A stretch of DNA of 64,000 bases from Pseudomonadota bacterium (GTDB lineage Bacteria; Desulfobacterota; Desulfobulbia; Desulfobulbales; JAGXFP01): the NCBI GenBank assembly GCA_018823285.1, contig JAHJIQ010000030.1:81053-145052 (forward strand), read 5' to 3'. Made by a program: the position numbers and the translations under genes. The notes under the pieces are model-generated. The model did no database searches. It had not been told where the DNA came from and was given only the letters and a program-made list of their open reading frames with translations. This document shows positions 23,256 through 31,068 of this stretch, piece after piece; position 1 is the first letter of the stretch, and every line of letters starts with the position of its first letter.

Positions 23256-25676
23256 ATGAAATTTACCGTTAACTGGCTGAAAAAATATATCGATTTTGAT
23301 CTGTCCGGCAACGAACTGGCCGACCGTCTGACCATGGCCGGGCTGGAAGTTGACAGTATACAAAGTCTCTGTCAGAAGCTCGATGGCGTTGTCGTGGCCC
23401 GGGTGATCGACGTCTCTCCCCATCCCGATGCCGACAAGCTTGTGCTTTGCAATGTCGATACCGGCAAGGGGATCAGTCGCATTGTCTGCGGGGCGCCAAA
23501 TGTAACCGCCGGGATGGTTACCGCTCTCGCCACCCCGGGAACCATCATGCCGGGAGGGTTCAAGATCAAGCCGGCCAAGATCAGGGGCGCGGCCTCCGAG
23601 GGGATGCTCTGTTCCGCCCGCGAACTTGGAATCGGTGAAGATAAATCGGGGATCATGAATCTTCCCGATGAGTTCGTGATCGGCAGCCCTCTGGTTGATG
23701 CCCTTGAACTTGAAGATACCGTTGTCGAAGTCGATCTGACTCCCAATCGTCCGGATTGTGCCAGTGTTATCGGTATCGGCAGGGAAGTCGGGAGTTTTAC
23801 CGGCGGCCGGATCAGTCATCCCGTCGACTGGGAACTTCCCGAGCTTGATGGCAAGGGGGTTCCCTTCAAGGTTGAGATAAAAGATTCCAAAGGTTGTCCG
23901 CGTTATTCCGCCAGATTGGTCAGGGGAGTCAGGATTGCCCCCTCGCCCTGGTGGCTCCAGAAATATCTTCTGGCGGTAGGTTTGCGGCCGATTAGTAATG
24001 TTGTTGATATCACGAACTTTGTAATGCTGGAATATGGCCAGCCGCTCCATGCCTTTGACTTTTCATTACTGGCCGACAGCAGGATCGAGGTCCGTAAAGC
24101 GGTGCCCGGTGAGAAGACCACCACTCTCGATGGGGTCGAGCGGGCGCTTGATCCGGAAATGCTCCTGATCTGTGATGGCAAAGGACCGGTCGCAGTGGCC
24201 GGTGTGATGGGCGGCGGCAATTCAGAGGTGAGCAAAACCACCACCGATGTTCTGATCGAGAGCGCCTGCTTTGATCCGGTGAGCATCAGAAGGACCTCGC
24301 GTCAGCTGAATCTGGCAACCGACTCATCGTATCGTTTTGAAAGGGGAGTGGATCCCCAGGGAACGCTTAGAGCCCTTGAACGGGCGGTGCACCTTATTGT
24401 GGAGCTGGCAGGTGGTGAGGCCGTGCCCGGCGGAGTGGATGTGAAAGACGGGTTGCAGGAGCTTGTTCGGCTTACGCTCAGGGTTTCAAGATGTTCAAAG
24501 CTGTTGGGTCTCGACTTGACTGCTGAACGGATCGCCAAGCTGCTTGCTTCCATTGAAATCGAATCGGTCATCAGGGATGATGAGACGCTTGAGGTCACGA
24601 TCCCCGGGTTCAGGGTGGACCTTGAGCGGGAAGTTGACCTGATAGAGGAAATTGCCAGGCTGATCGGATATAACGATCTGCCCACCTCACTGCCGAATGT
24701 TCCTTTAAGTTTCGCCGACAACGAACCGATCCGGGATCTGCGCAAACGGGTGGCTGCAGTCATGACTGCCCAGGGTTTCAACGAGGCGATCAATTACAGT
24801 TTCGTCAGCGAGAAGCATTTTGCCATGATGGGGCTTGCCCCTGATCATCTGGCACGAAAAACAATCCGGCTCATGAATCCCCTTGCCGAAGACCAGAGTG
24901 TCATGCGGACCATGATGCTCCCCGGAATCATCGAGAATGTCAGAAGGAATATCAATTACCAGAGTCCTGATATCAGGTTGTTTGAAATCGGCAAGGTGTT
25001 TATTCCAGCTGGAGATGGCCAGCCCGACGAGGATACTCGGCTGGTCGCGGTCATGAGCGGACGACGGCATCCGGAGGCGCCGGTTTTTCATTACGGACAG
25101 ACCGGGGCCGATTTTTTTGATGTTAAAGCGTGTGTCGAAAATCTGCTTACGGAATTGCGGCTGTCCGGAGTCAAAATGGTGGCGGAAAAGAATCCTCCCG
25201 AGTATGTTGATGGGGCTTCATATCTGGCCATTGAGGCGGCCGGGAAAAACATCGGCGGCTGTGGCCGGATGTCAGCCTCATGCCTCAAAGCATTCGGGAT
25301 CAAAGAGGCTGAGGTCTTCTTTGTTGACCTGAGTCTGAGCGGGGTTTCCGGTCTCACTCCTGACGCCAAATCGTTCAAGCCCCTTGACAGATTTCCATCT
25401 GTGCAATGGGATATCGCGATGCTGATTCCGGAAGACGCGCCCAGCGGCGAGATCATCCGGACCATTATGGGAAGTAACGAACCATTTGTTGTGAAGGCCG
25501 AGATATTTGATGTGTATCGAGGCGATACTATAGAAACCGGTTTCAAGAGTGTTGCTGTGGCCGTTACCTATCGTGATCCATCGGCCACCCTTGAAGATGA
25601 AAAAGTCCAGAAGATTCACCAGAAGATGATTGAAATCATCGGATCCCGTTTTGGCGGGAAACTGCGGGAGGCATAA
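23256..25676 (+). CDS. pheT: phenylalanyl-tRNA synthetase beta subunit
   Basis: An 806-residue subunit of normal length. It carries the EMAP-like tRNA-binding domain near residues 40-150 (VSPHPDADKLVLCNVDTG), the B3/B4 editing domain (NRPDCASVIGIGREV ... DITNFVMLEYGQPLHAFD), the B5 domain and pseudo-catalytic core, and the C-terminal ferredoxin-fold anticodon-binding domain. It forms an alpha2-beta2 enzyme with PheS. ihfA starts three bases after its stop. Confidence 0.97.
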   Translation: MKFTVNWLKKYIDFDLSGNELADRLTMAGLEVDSIQSLCQKLDGVVVARVIDVSPHPDADKLVLCNVDTGKGISRIVCGAPNVTAGMVTALATPGTIMPGGFKIKPAKIRGAASEGMLCSARELGIGEDKSGIMNLPDEFVIGSPLVDALELEDTVVEVDLTPNRPDCASVIGIGREVGSFTGGRISHPVDWELPELDGKGVPFKVEIKDSKGCPRYSARLVRGVRIAPSPWWLQKYLLAVGLRPISNVVDITNFVMLEYGQPLHAFDFSLLADSRIEVRKAVPGEKTTTLDGVERALDPEMLLICDGKGPVAVAGVMGGGNSEVSKTTTDVLIESACFDPVSIRRTSRQLNLATDSSYRFERGVDPQGTLRALERAVHLIVELAGGEAVPGGVDVKDGLQELVRLTLRVSRCSKLLGLDLTAERIAKLLASIEIESVIRDDETLEVTIPGFRVDLEREVDLIEEIARLIGYNDLPTSLPNVPLSFADNEPIRDLRKRVAAVMTAQGFNEAINYSFVSEKHFAMMGLAPDHLARKTIRLMNPLAEDQSVMRTMMLPGIIENVRRNINYQSPDIRLFEIGKVFIPAGDGQPDEDTRLVAVMSGRRHPEAPVFHYGQTGADFFDVKACVENLLTELRLSGVKMVAEKNPPEYVDGASYLAIEAAGKNIGGCGRMSASCLKAFGIKEAEVFFVDLSLSGVSGLTPDAKSFKPLDRFPSVQWDIAMLIPEDAPSGEIIRTIMGSNEPFVVKAEIFDVYRGDTIETGFKSVAVAVTYRDPSATLEDEKVQKIHQKMIEIIGSRFGGKLREA

Positions 25677-25679
25677 ATA

Positions 25680-25970
25680 ATGAATGATTCGAACCTGACA
25701 CGGAAAGACCTGGCTCGGGCCATCAATGAGAAACTCGGTTTTTCGAAACAGAGTGCCGGTGAGCTTGTCGACACGGTTTTTGACAGCCTGAAAAATAAAC
25801 TTTTGAAAGAAGAGTCGATCAAGCTCGTGCAGTTTGGTACATTCAATATCAGAAAGAAGAATTCCCGCGTGGGCAGAAATCCCCGCACCGGAGACACCAT
25901 GGAAATCTGCAAACGCTGCATGGTGTCATTTAAACCCAGCAAGGGATTAAGGGAGCGGATCAACATCTGA
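25680..25970 (+). CDS. ihfA: integration host factor alpha-type protein
   Basis: A 96-residue HU/IHF-family DNA-bending protein (LTRKDLARAINEKLGFSKQS at the N-terminus, GRNPRTGDTM in the DNA-binding arm). Its place directly after pheT and before a merR gene is the standard ihfA location in proteobacteria, which favours IHF alpha over HU. IHF would also be expected to assist the sigma-54 nif promoter in this genome. Confidence 0.92.
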   Translation: MNDSNLTRKDLARAINEKLGFSKQSAGELVDTVFDSLKNKLLKEESIKLVQFGTFNIRKKNSRVGRNPRTGDTMEICKRCMVSFKPSKGLRERINI

Positions 25971-26028
25971 CTTCGCCCCCTGTAGTATTTGCCCCAGAAA
26001 ACCTTCAGTCAGGGCTGGTGGTAATAAA

Positions 26029-26397
26029 ATGGCGCATCCGAGTCACGGCATCGGCAGTATCCCTGACAAGATTTATTTCAAGATCGGGGAAGTGAGTGAC
26101 ATCGTCGGAGTCGACCCCCACGTTCTGCGATACTGGGAGTCTGAATTCGGGGTGATCAAGCCGCACCGGGCCAGTTCAAAGCAGCGGCTCTACCGGCGCA
26201 GTGATGTTGAAAACATCATCAGGATTAAAGAGCTTCTTTACGACCAGGGATTTACCATTGCCGGGGCCAGAAAGGCCCTGCGGCAGGAAAAAAAGGATCC
26301 GGGTGTTGAAGAGATTTGCCCCCCGGCAATAGACAAGGGTGTTTTTGAAGATTTGAAGAAAGAACTTCTGGATATCAAGAAGCTTCTTGAAAGGTAA
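26029..26397 (+). CDS. MerR-family regulator
   Basis: A 122-residue protein with the MerR winged helix-turn-helix (KIGEVSDIVGVDPHVLRYWE, residues 18-37) and a short C-terminal coiled region (EDLKKELLDIKKLLER). No metal-binding cysteines are in the usual effector positions. MerR genes of this short type commonly follow ihfA in deltaproteobacteria. The target is unknown. Confidence 0.9.
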   Translation: MAHPSHGIGSIPDKIYFKIGEVSDIVGVDPHVLRYWESEFGVIKPHRASSKQRLYRRSDVENIIRIKELLYDQGFTIAGARKALRQEKKDPGVEEICPPAIDKGVFEDLKKELLDIKKLLER

Positions 26398-26446
26398 AAA
26401 AAATATACGTGGGTATAAACACGGTAGAAGTGTTTTCAGTTTGGGT

Positions 26447-26523
26447 CGGGATGTAGCGCAGTCTGGTAGCGCACCTGAATGGGGTTCAGGGGGCCGGAGG
26501 TTCAAATCCTCTCATCCCGACCA
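26447..26523 (+). tRNA. tRNA-Pro (GGG)
   Basis: A 77-nt tRNA with acceptor CGGGATG/CATCCCG, anticodon stem CCTGA/TCAGG around ATGGGGT (anticodon GGG) and encoded CCA. Confidence 0.95.
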
Positions 26524-26531
26524 GTTGTTTC

Positions 26532-26567
26532 AAAGGGTTTTCGGTTGATTCCGGAAACCCTTTTTTA
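26532..26567 (+). terminator. terminator after tRNA-Pro
   Basis: AAGGGTTTTCGG, loop, CCGGAAACCCTT followed by TTTTATT. Confidence 0.85.
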
Positions 26568-26786
26568 TTGATATGCGAATGATGGAAAGGCGTACAGGTG
26601 TTAGACATCGAGGTATCACTATGTTAATCTTTGATAACTGATTATTTGAGATATGCAGAGTATAAAGTGGAGTAGGATGGTAGTCAGTTTTGTTCTGCGG
26701 GACACAGTTCGCTCAAATGTTTGATAGTACCTAGGGAAAAATATTTTTAGAATTCAGATGTCATTTGCTCCGGGGTTATTTGTGCC

Positions 26787-28103
26787 ATGAGAATTATTGT
26801 AACGATACTCATCTGTTTATCATTTCAGATTATTCCGGTCTGTTCGTTTGCCAAGGAAAAGCTGGCAGTGATGGAGTTGGAGGGGCTTGGCGGAGTGAAT
26901 GATTCTCTTCTGGAGATAATGACCAATACCCTTAAAGATGAACTTGACGCTATCGGTCGGTACTCAATAATCAGTCGGGAAGAAATTGAGGCGCTTGCCA
27001 ACAGACTTGCTCTGCAGCAGAAATCTGGTAACTGCACTACTTCAGACTGTCTCGCTGATATGGGGAAAGCGCTGGGAACAAAACTCATGGTTTACGGGTC
27101 AATTTCCAAAGTTGGCGGGACATATGCGTTGAGTCTGCGTTTGCTGGACACCGACAACAAGGAGGCTGTTCGGCGAGTAAACGAAAGGTGTAAATGTAGT
27201 GAGGAAGATCTTTTCGACACCATCCAGCTTGCAGCCGGCAAGTTGTTGGCCGGACAGCAGAATATCCAAAGGCAACAATCAAGTGCGCCAATGCTTGTCA
27301 GCCAGCAGGATCAGCGAGAAAGTGCTGGAATGCCGCTGTGGATAGAGCCGTCTACAGGACTAGAGTTTGTCCGGGTTCCCGGGGGGTGTTATTCCATGGG
27401 GGGGAAATCCGGAGGAGAGGTTCGTATCGATCGGGAGGTTGTTACTCTTGCGCATAAGGTCTGTGTTGATGACTTTTATCTGGCCAAGCATGAAATGAAC
27501 CAGAAAACATGGGAAGAATTGATGGGAGGGAATCCCGCAAAACATAGTCATAAAACCTTGTTTGGCACCACGGATGCAACAAAATATCCGGTTGATAGCG
27601 TCAACTGGAATGAGATTCAGGAATTTATAAAAAAACTCAACATGAAGGCCGGGATGAGTTTTCGTTTGCCCACAGAGGCTGAGTGGGAATATGCGGCAAG
27701 GAGTGGAGGGAAAAATGAGATTTTCTCTGGAGGGAATGATTATGGAGAGGTTTCCTGGGGAGGAGGGGGAGATCCTTGGGCAACAACAGGCAGTTTGCGA
27801 CAGACCAAGTATTTCAGTAACGGGACAACCCATGAAGTTGACACGAAAAAACCCAATGGACTTGGGATTTACCTGATGAGTGGGAATGTGGCGGAATGGT
27901 GTTCAGATTGGTTTGAGGAAGATTATTATAAAATCTCCCCGGAAAGAAATCCGCCTGGACCGGAAAATGGAGTGGAGAAAATTATTAGAGGGGGATCATG
28001 GCATTCAGATCCGAGTAGCCTGATGACCTTTGATCGATATCACGCCACACCCGATACCAAAAATGACCAGATCGGTTTTCGTTTGGCCCATCCAATATTC
28101 TAG
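26787..28103 (+). CDS. exported FlgO/TolB-like domain fused to FGE/sulfatase-modifying domain
   Basis: A 438-residue protein with a signal peptide (residues 1 to about 22). Residues 23-150 are a FlgO/TolB-like domain (KLAVMELEGLGG ... GTKLMVYGSISKVGG), related in layout to the protein at 2011. Residues 195-438 are a formylglycine-generating-enzyme/SUMF1 fold with FVRVPGGCYSMGG, FRLPTEAEWEYAAR, MSGNVAEWCSDW and IRGGSW. In bacteria this fold covers true FGEs, ergothioneine-type oxidases, and many noncatalytic carbohydrate- or peptide-binding variants. No sulfatase or partner is nearby. Function unknown; probably periplasmic. Confidence 0.82.
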   Translation: MRIIVTILICLSFQIIPVCSFAKEKLAVMELEGLGGVNDSLLEIMTNTLKDELDAIGRYSIISREEIEALANRLALQQKSGNCTTSDCLADMGKALGTKLMVYGSISKVGGTYALSLRLLDTDNKEAVRRVNERCKCSEEDLFDTIQLAAGKLLAGQQNIQRQQSSAPMLVSQQDQRESAGMPLWIEPSTGLEFVRVPGGCYSMGGKSGGEVRIDREVVTLAHKVCVDDFYLAKHEMNQKTWEELMGGNPAKHSHKTLFGTTDATKYPVDSVNWNEIQEFIKKLNMKAGMSFRLPTEAEWEYAARSGGKNEIFSGGNDYGEVSWGGGGDPWATTGSLRQTKYFSNGTTHEVDTKKPNGLGIYLMSGNVAEWCSDWFEEDYYKISPERNPPGPENGVEKIIRGGSWHSDPSSLMTFDRYHATPDTKNDQIGFRLAHPIF

Positions 28104-28415
28104 ATGAACTCTCTTCCTGCGGTCGCTTGAATATGGGGCCGTTTATGCTGTTTCTCAGGAATCATGCTGGCGGTGGGGAAGATGTGGCGTATTTCTTTTG
28201 AGATCGGGATGAAAGTCTTTTGCTGCCGGCTCCCTTTTATTTGATCCGGAAACCGGCAGCAAAGGATTTACAGTTGAATTTCCTGACCAGAAGCTGTTCC
28301 TGCATTCGAATATTTCTGATGTATTTCCGGGCATAAACCAAAACATATCAACTGCGGACATCTGCTGGACTTAATCCAACGAAAAAATAACGGTTAGTGC
28401 AACCTGCACTAAATG
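28104..28415. other. intergenic region, nothing recognised
   Basis: The 300 bases between the FGE-like gene and the UGA-containing gene hold only a low-quality minus-strand frame (28155-28361) without homologous-looking motifs. The hairpin at 28394-28412 is listed separately. Confidence 0.5.
28394..28412 (-). promoter_or_regulatory. SECIS-like hairpin with GGU loop
   Basis: On the minus strand: perfect 8-bp stem TTAGTGCA/TGCACTAA closed by the three-base loop GGT. The loop Gs lie 18-19 nt into the sequence after the UGA at 28422-28424. Bacterial SECIS elements are stem-loops shortly downstream of the UGA with a G in the first loop positions. A following CCGTTATTTTTT could also let it act as a terminator. 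Confidence 0.6.
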
Positions 28416-28628
28416 CTAGCTTCAACCACTGAAGATTGAGCCGGCTCCGCTTCAACCGGTAAGAGTTTCCGGTTCGTCGTTCCGGACTTTCTGGTTCGAT
28501 TCGGTGTTGTCTTTTGTAGCCGCTGTATTGCCGGTTGCCGCACATCCGGTCAATGACAGTCCTGCACCACCGATCAGGGCAACCAGGCTAAGACCGGCCA
28601 ACATCTTTTTCAGGTCGTTATTGCCCAT
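28416..28628 (-). CDS. putative Sec-containing peptide precursor, SbtA (selenobiotic)-like
   Basis: From ATG 28628 (AAAGGGAG is spaced six bases from this ATG; an ATG six bases upstream overlaps it) the frame runs 58 codons to a TGA at 28452-28454. It continues in frame for ten codons to a second TGA at 28422-28424 and ends at TAG. Both TGAs have the context GGT-TGA-AGC, giving a tail TGUSGAGSIFSGUS if U is selenocysteine. The leader NNDLKKMLAGLSLVALIGG with a following LTGC resembles, from memory, the leader of SbtA thio/selenoxazole RiPP precursors, which carry repeated C/U-S-G motifs. No SbtM-type radical SAM maturase is in the window. If the UGAs are stops, this is just a 58-residue small lipoprotein. 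Confidence 0.6.
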
Positions 28629-28662
28629 CTGCATCTCCCTTTAGAGAATATGAGGGAAAACT

Positions 28663-28696
28663 GCTGTTACAACTGTCCCGGACTGGATGTAACAGC
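28663..28696. promoter_or_regulatory. 9-bp inverted repeat in the leader of the UGA gene
   Basis: GCTGTTACA (28663-28671) and TGTAACAGC (28688-28696) are perfect inverted copies 16 bases apart, about 35-70 bases upstream of the start codon of the peptide gene. It could be an operator or an mRNA hairpin. A weak sigma-70-like pair (TTGACT, TATAGT, 15-bp spacer) lies further upstream at about 28750-28777 on the minus strand. Confidence 0.45.
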
Positions 28697-28874
28697 TCTT
28701 TTCAGGCCTGATCAGAACAGATTCAAATAAACAAGCCTGTAGCAAAAGACTATAGGCTGTCTGGTTTAAAGTCAATAGTAACAATGACCAGTATGGTGTG
28801 ACAGGGGGGCGTGGATGGGCGGAGCCGGGAATCTCTGAGCAGGGGATTGTTTGTTGCGAGTTTACAGGAATGCC

Positions 28875-29117
28875 TTAAACTCGATATTTCCTGAAAATCT
28901 CATTTCGTACCGGGCAATCACAGAGGTGAAGCGCTCCGTAGGATTTATTGTGTCTGCACTCCAGCAGATCCTTACACGCAAGTCTGACCATGCTTTGCCC
29001 CATACTGTCGCAGACCGAGCAGTAGAGTGGTTCATCGGTCAAGCAGATAAAATTTTTATCACACTCCGTATCATTGATGGTTTGGGGATCAATTTCGAAT
29101 TTTTTTAAAATCGGCAT
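28875..29117 (-). CDS. small cysteine-rich protein
   Basis: An 80-residue protein starting MPILKKFEIDP (ATG 29117, GGAG eleven bases upstream; an in-frame upstream start would add an AT-rich, repetitive isoleucine stretch). It has seven or more cysteines in a regular pattern: C-x5-C, CSVC, C-x5-C and CDCPVRNEIF near the end. This suggests a zinc- or iron-binding fold. Similar CPVR-ending small proteins are, from memory, common hypothetical proteins in sulfate reducers. Function unknown. Confidence 0.65.
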   Translation of the reverse strand: MPILKKFEIDPQTINDTECDKNFICLTDEPLYCSVCDSMGQSMVRLACKDLLECRHNKSYGALHLCDCPVRNEIFRKYRV

Positions 29118-29188
29118 TTGTCGCTTGGCTCCAGAAAATATGATTATAATTCTATTGTAGCGGTTATGCATTTTTTATGGAGGCATAA

Positions 29189-29629
29189 ATGACGAAACAT
29201 CCAATTTTTTTGGCAGCAGCACTGTCTGCTTTTTTCTTTGGCGTTTGCTATGGAGGGGATGAGCTCTTTACCTGGAAGGATGAGCAGGGCGGGTTGCATA
29301 TTACAGATGTGCGACCGCCGGTTGGGGCGGAAATTATCAACATCAGCCCCAACAACTTGAAAGCGGCTGAAGAAGTGCAGCGTCAGCGTTTATTGCGTCA
29401 GGAAAAGATCCGCGAGGAAAAGATCCGCCAGGACAGGGAGCGGGAGATCATCAATAACAAAGTGGCTGAAGCCATAGAGAAAAAAGCGGCTATTCGAAAG
29501 GCAAATGAAGAAATTGAGAAAGAGAAAGCGAAGAAACGCCGCGAAAAAAGAAGAAGGCGCAGGCACAAAGCACCCAGCCCTCCAACCACCGTACCGACTG
29601 ATAGCGGGGGTATAGAGAATTCACGGTGA
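29189..29629 (+). CDS. DUF4124-domain exported protein with basic C-terminus
   Basis: A 146-residue protein with a signal peptide (1-22, ending GVCYGGDE). It has a DUF4124-type segment (LFTWKDEQGGLHITDVRPP, residues 25-43), a long charged helix (KIREEKIRQDREREII ... EKEKAKK), a run of Arg/Lys (KRREKRRRRRHK) and a Pro/Thr tail. GGAGG precedes the ATG. DUF4124 proteins are envelope proteins of unknown role. It is divergent from the small Cys-rich gene. Confidence 0.8.
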   Translation: MTKHPIFLAAALSAFFFGVCYGGDELFTWKDEQGGLHITDVRPPVGAEIINISPNNLKAAEEVQRQRLLRQEKIREEKIRQDREREIINNKVAEAIEKKAAIRKANEEIEKEKAKKRREKRRRRRHKAPSPPTTVPTDSGGIENSR

Positions 29630-29692
29630 GAATCATGTGAGATGGAATAGTTGTTATCGGTAAGATGATGGGCGGAACTATTTCATTTCATG

Positions 29693-30589
29693 TCAGGCGG
29701 CGACGCGATCCGGCATTTCACGTGCGAAAATGGCCTGAAGTTTGCCGAGAAGAGAAACTTCAATCTGTCTGATTCTTTCTTTTGAGACATCAAACTGGTC
29801 CGCGACACATTTCAGGGTCTTGGAATCAACGCTGAGAAGCCTCTGGTCCAAAATGGCGAACTCTTTTTCATTAAATGAAGATTCGTGTCTGACGACGATG
29901 TCCCGGACAAGGTTCTGTTCTTCAATGCCCGTAACAATTTCTTCAATCGTCGGACCGTTGCAACTCAACAGATCGTTCAAGGTGTTTTTCTCTTCAAAAT
30001 TAAGTGGTGCATCCAGTGAGACTTCTGAGCCGTTCAGTCTCCATGTCATTTCAACGACTTCTTCTACGTCAACATCAAGGTTCGCGGCTATTTCAGCCGG
30101 GTCCGGTTTTTCCCCGAACATTTCAAGCCTGCGGATTTCCTTTTCGAGTTTGTAGAAAAGTTTCCGCTGGTTCTGGGTTGTGCCGATTTTGATCAGGCGT
30201 TTGTTCTCCATGATATGTTTCATGATGTATGCGCGAATCCAGAAAGAGGCATAATATGAGAATTTGACTTCCTTGTCGGGGTCGAATTTCTTTACCGCCC
30301 TGGCAAGCCCGATATTCCCTTCCTGGACCAGGTCAAGAAAGCCCTCCATCCAATATTTTCTGAAATCCATGGCAATCTTGACCACCAGCCGCAGGTTTGA
30401 GACGATCAGTTTGTCGATGGCTTCTTTGTCGCTCTTTCCCTTGACCAGTGCCGCCAGGCGTAAGGTCTCCTCCGCCGACAGGAGGCTGTGCCGGTTGATC
30501 TCATCAAGGTATTTCTGCAGGCCGGTCTGTTCTTCGAAGGTTTCTTCGTCCAGATTGTCCATTCGATTATTGTTTTCTTGCCAGTTCAC
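29693..30589 (-). CDS. rpoH: sigma-70 family factor, RpoH-like
   Basis: A 298-residue sigma factor with region 1.2 (GLQKYLDEINRHSLLSAEET), region 2 (VSNLRLVVKIAMDFRKYWM, LVQEGNIGLARAVKKFD), the RpoH-box-like QNQRKLFYKLEKE after region 2.4, and region 4 helix-turn-helix (VADQFDVSKERIRQIE). Lengths and the QRKLF(F/Y)KL box favour sigma-32 over RpoS or RpoD. GTG 30589 is used as start because AAAGG lies about eight bases upstream; ATG 30562 is an alternative. It would direct the heat-shock regulon. Confidence 0.85.
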   Translation of the reverse strand: MNWQENNNRMDNLDEETFEEQTGLQKYLDEINRHSLLSAEETLRLAALVKGKSDKEAIDKLIVSNLRLVVKIAMDFRKYWMEGFLDLVQEGNIGLARAVKKFDPDKEVKFSYYASFWIRAYIMKHIMENKRLIKIGTTQNQRKLFYKLEKEIRRLEMFGEKPDPAEIAANLDVDVEEVVEMTWRLNGSEVSLDAPLNFEEKNTLNDLLSCNGPTIEEIVTGIEEQNLVRDIVVRHESSFNEKEFAILDQRLLSVDSKTLKCVADQFDVSKERIRQIEVSLLGKLQAIFAREMPDRVAA

Positions 30590-31068
30590 AAATGCAGCCT
30601 TTTATCAGAAAGAGTCAAGTCAAGAGCGGCGGGTATGTTTCTGCCCATGAACGTTTCAATTTGCGTGCCACAGAGGGGGTGGGGGGGGGCTGCGTGATTA
30701 TTTCTAGTAATATCAGTTGGCTACGCTGGTGGAGGCGAGCAGTTGGTCTGCTATCTGCTTCCCATTTGTTGCGTAATATTGTGTAATTCCTGATTTGGTG
30801 AAGAATATTCTCCATTATGAAGAGAGCCGAGGCGTTGATGAAATAGTCCATGCAGGAGGCAATGGTTGAGGTATACGCCGGAATACTATTGGGTCGTATC
30901 AGATGTAAACCTGCCGGTTTGTCAGTAATGATAGGCTTTCGGCGAAGATATCCTGTAAACGGGTCACTCAAATGCATCGGGTTTGTGAGGGAACAGATTG
31001 ACATGGTGTGAGAAAGGCCCAATTGTAATTCAATGAACTTTCTTGAATGCCATTAACAATGGAGCGAA
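30590..31068. other. 480-base gap with a G-run, no gene recognised
   Basis: Contains GGGGGTGGGGGGGGG at about 30675-30690 and otherwise unremarkable AT-rich sequence. A 135-codon minus-strand frame has no protein-like features. It separates two divergent genes and probably carries their promoters, which I could not place. Confidence 0.5.

Noticed and set aside
28155..28361. 68-codon minus-strand frame downstream of the UGA-containing gene
   Set aside because: No motif and no plausible ribosome-binding site. It was considered as a maturation partner of the peptide but nothing supports that.
30615..31022. 135-codon minus-strand frame in the gap before the copper oxidase
   Set aside because: Unstructured composition, no ribosome-binding site, and it crosses a poly-G run. 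Not protein-like.
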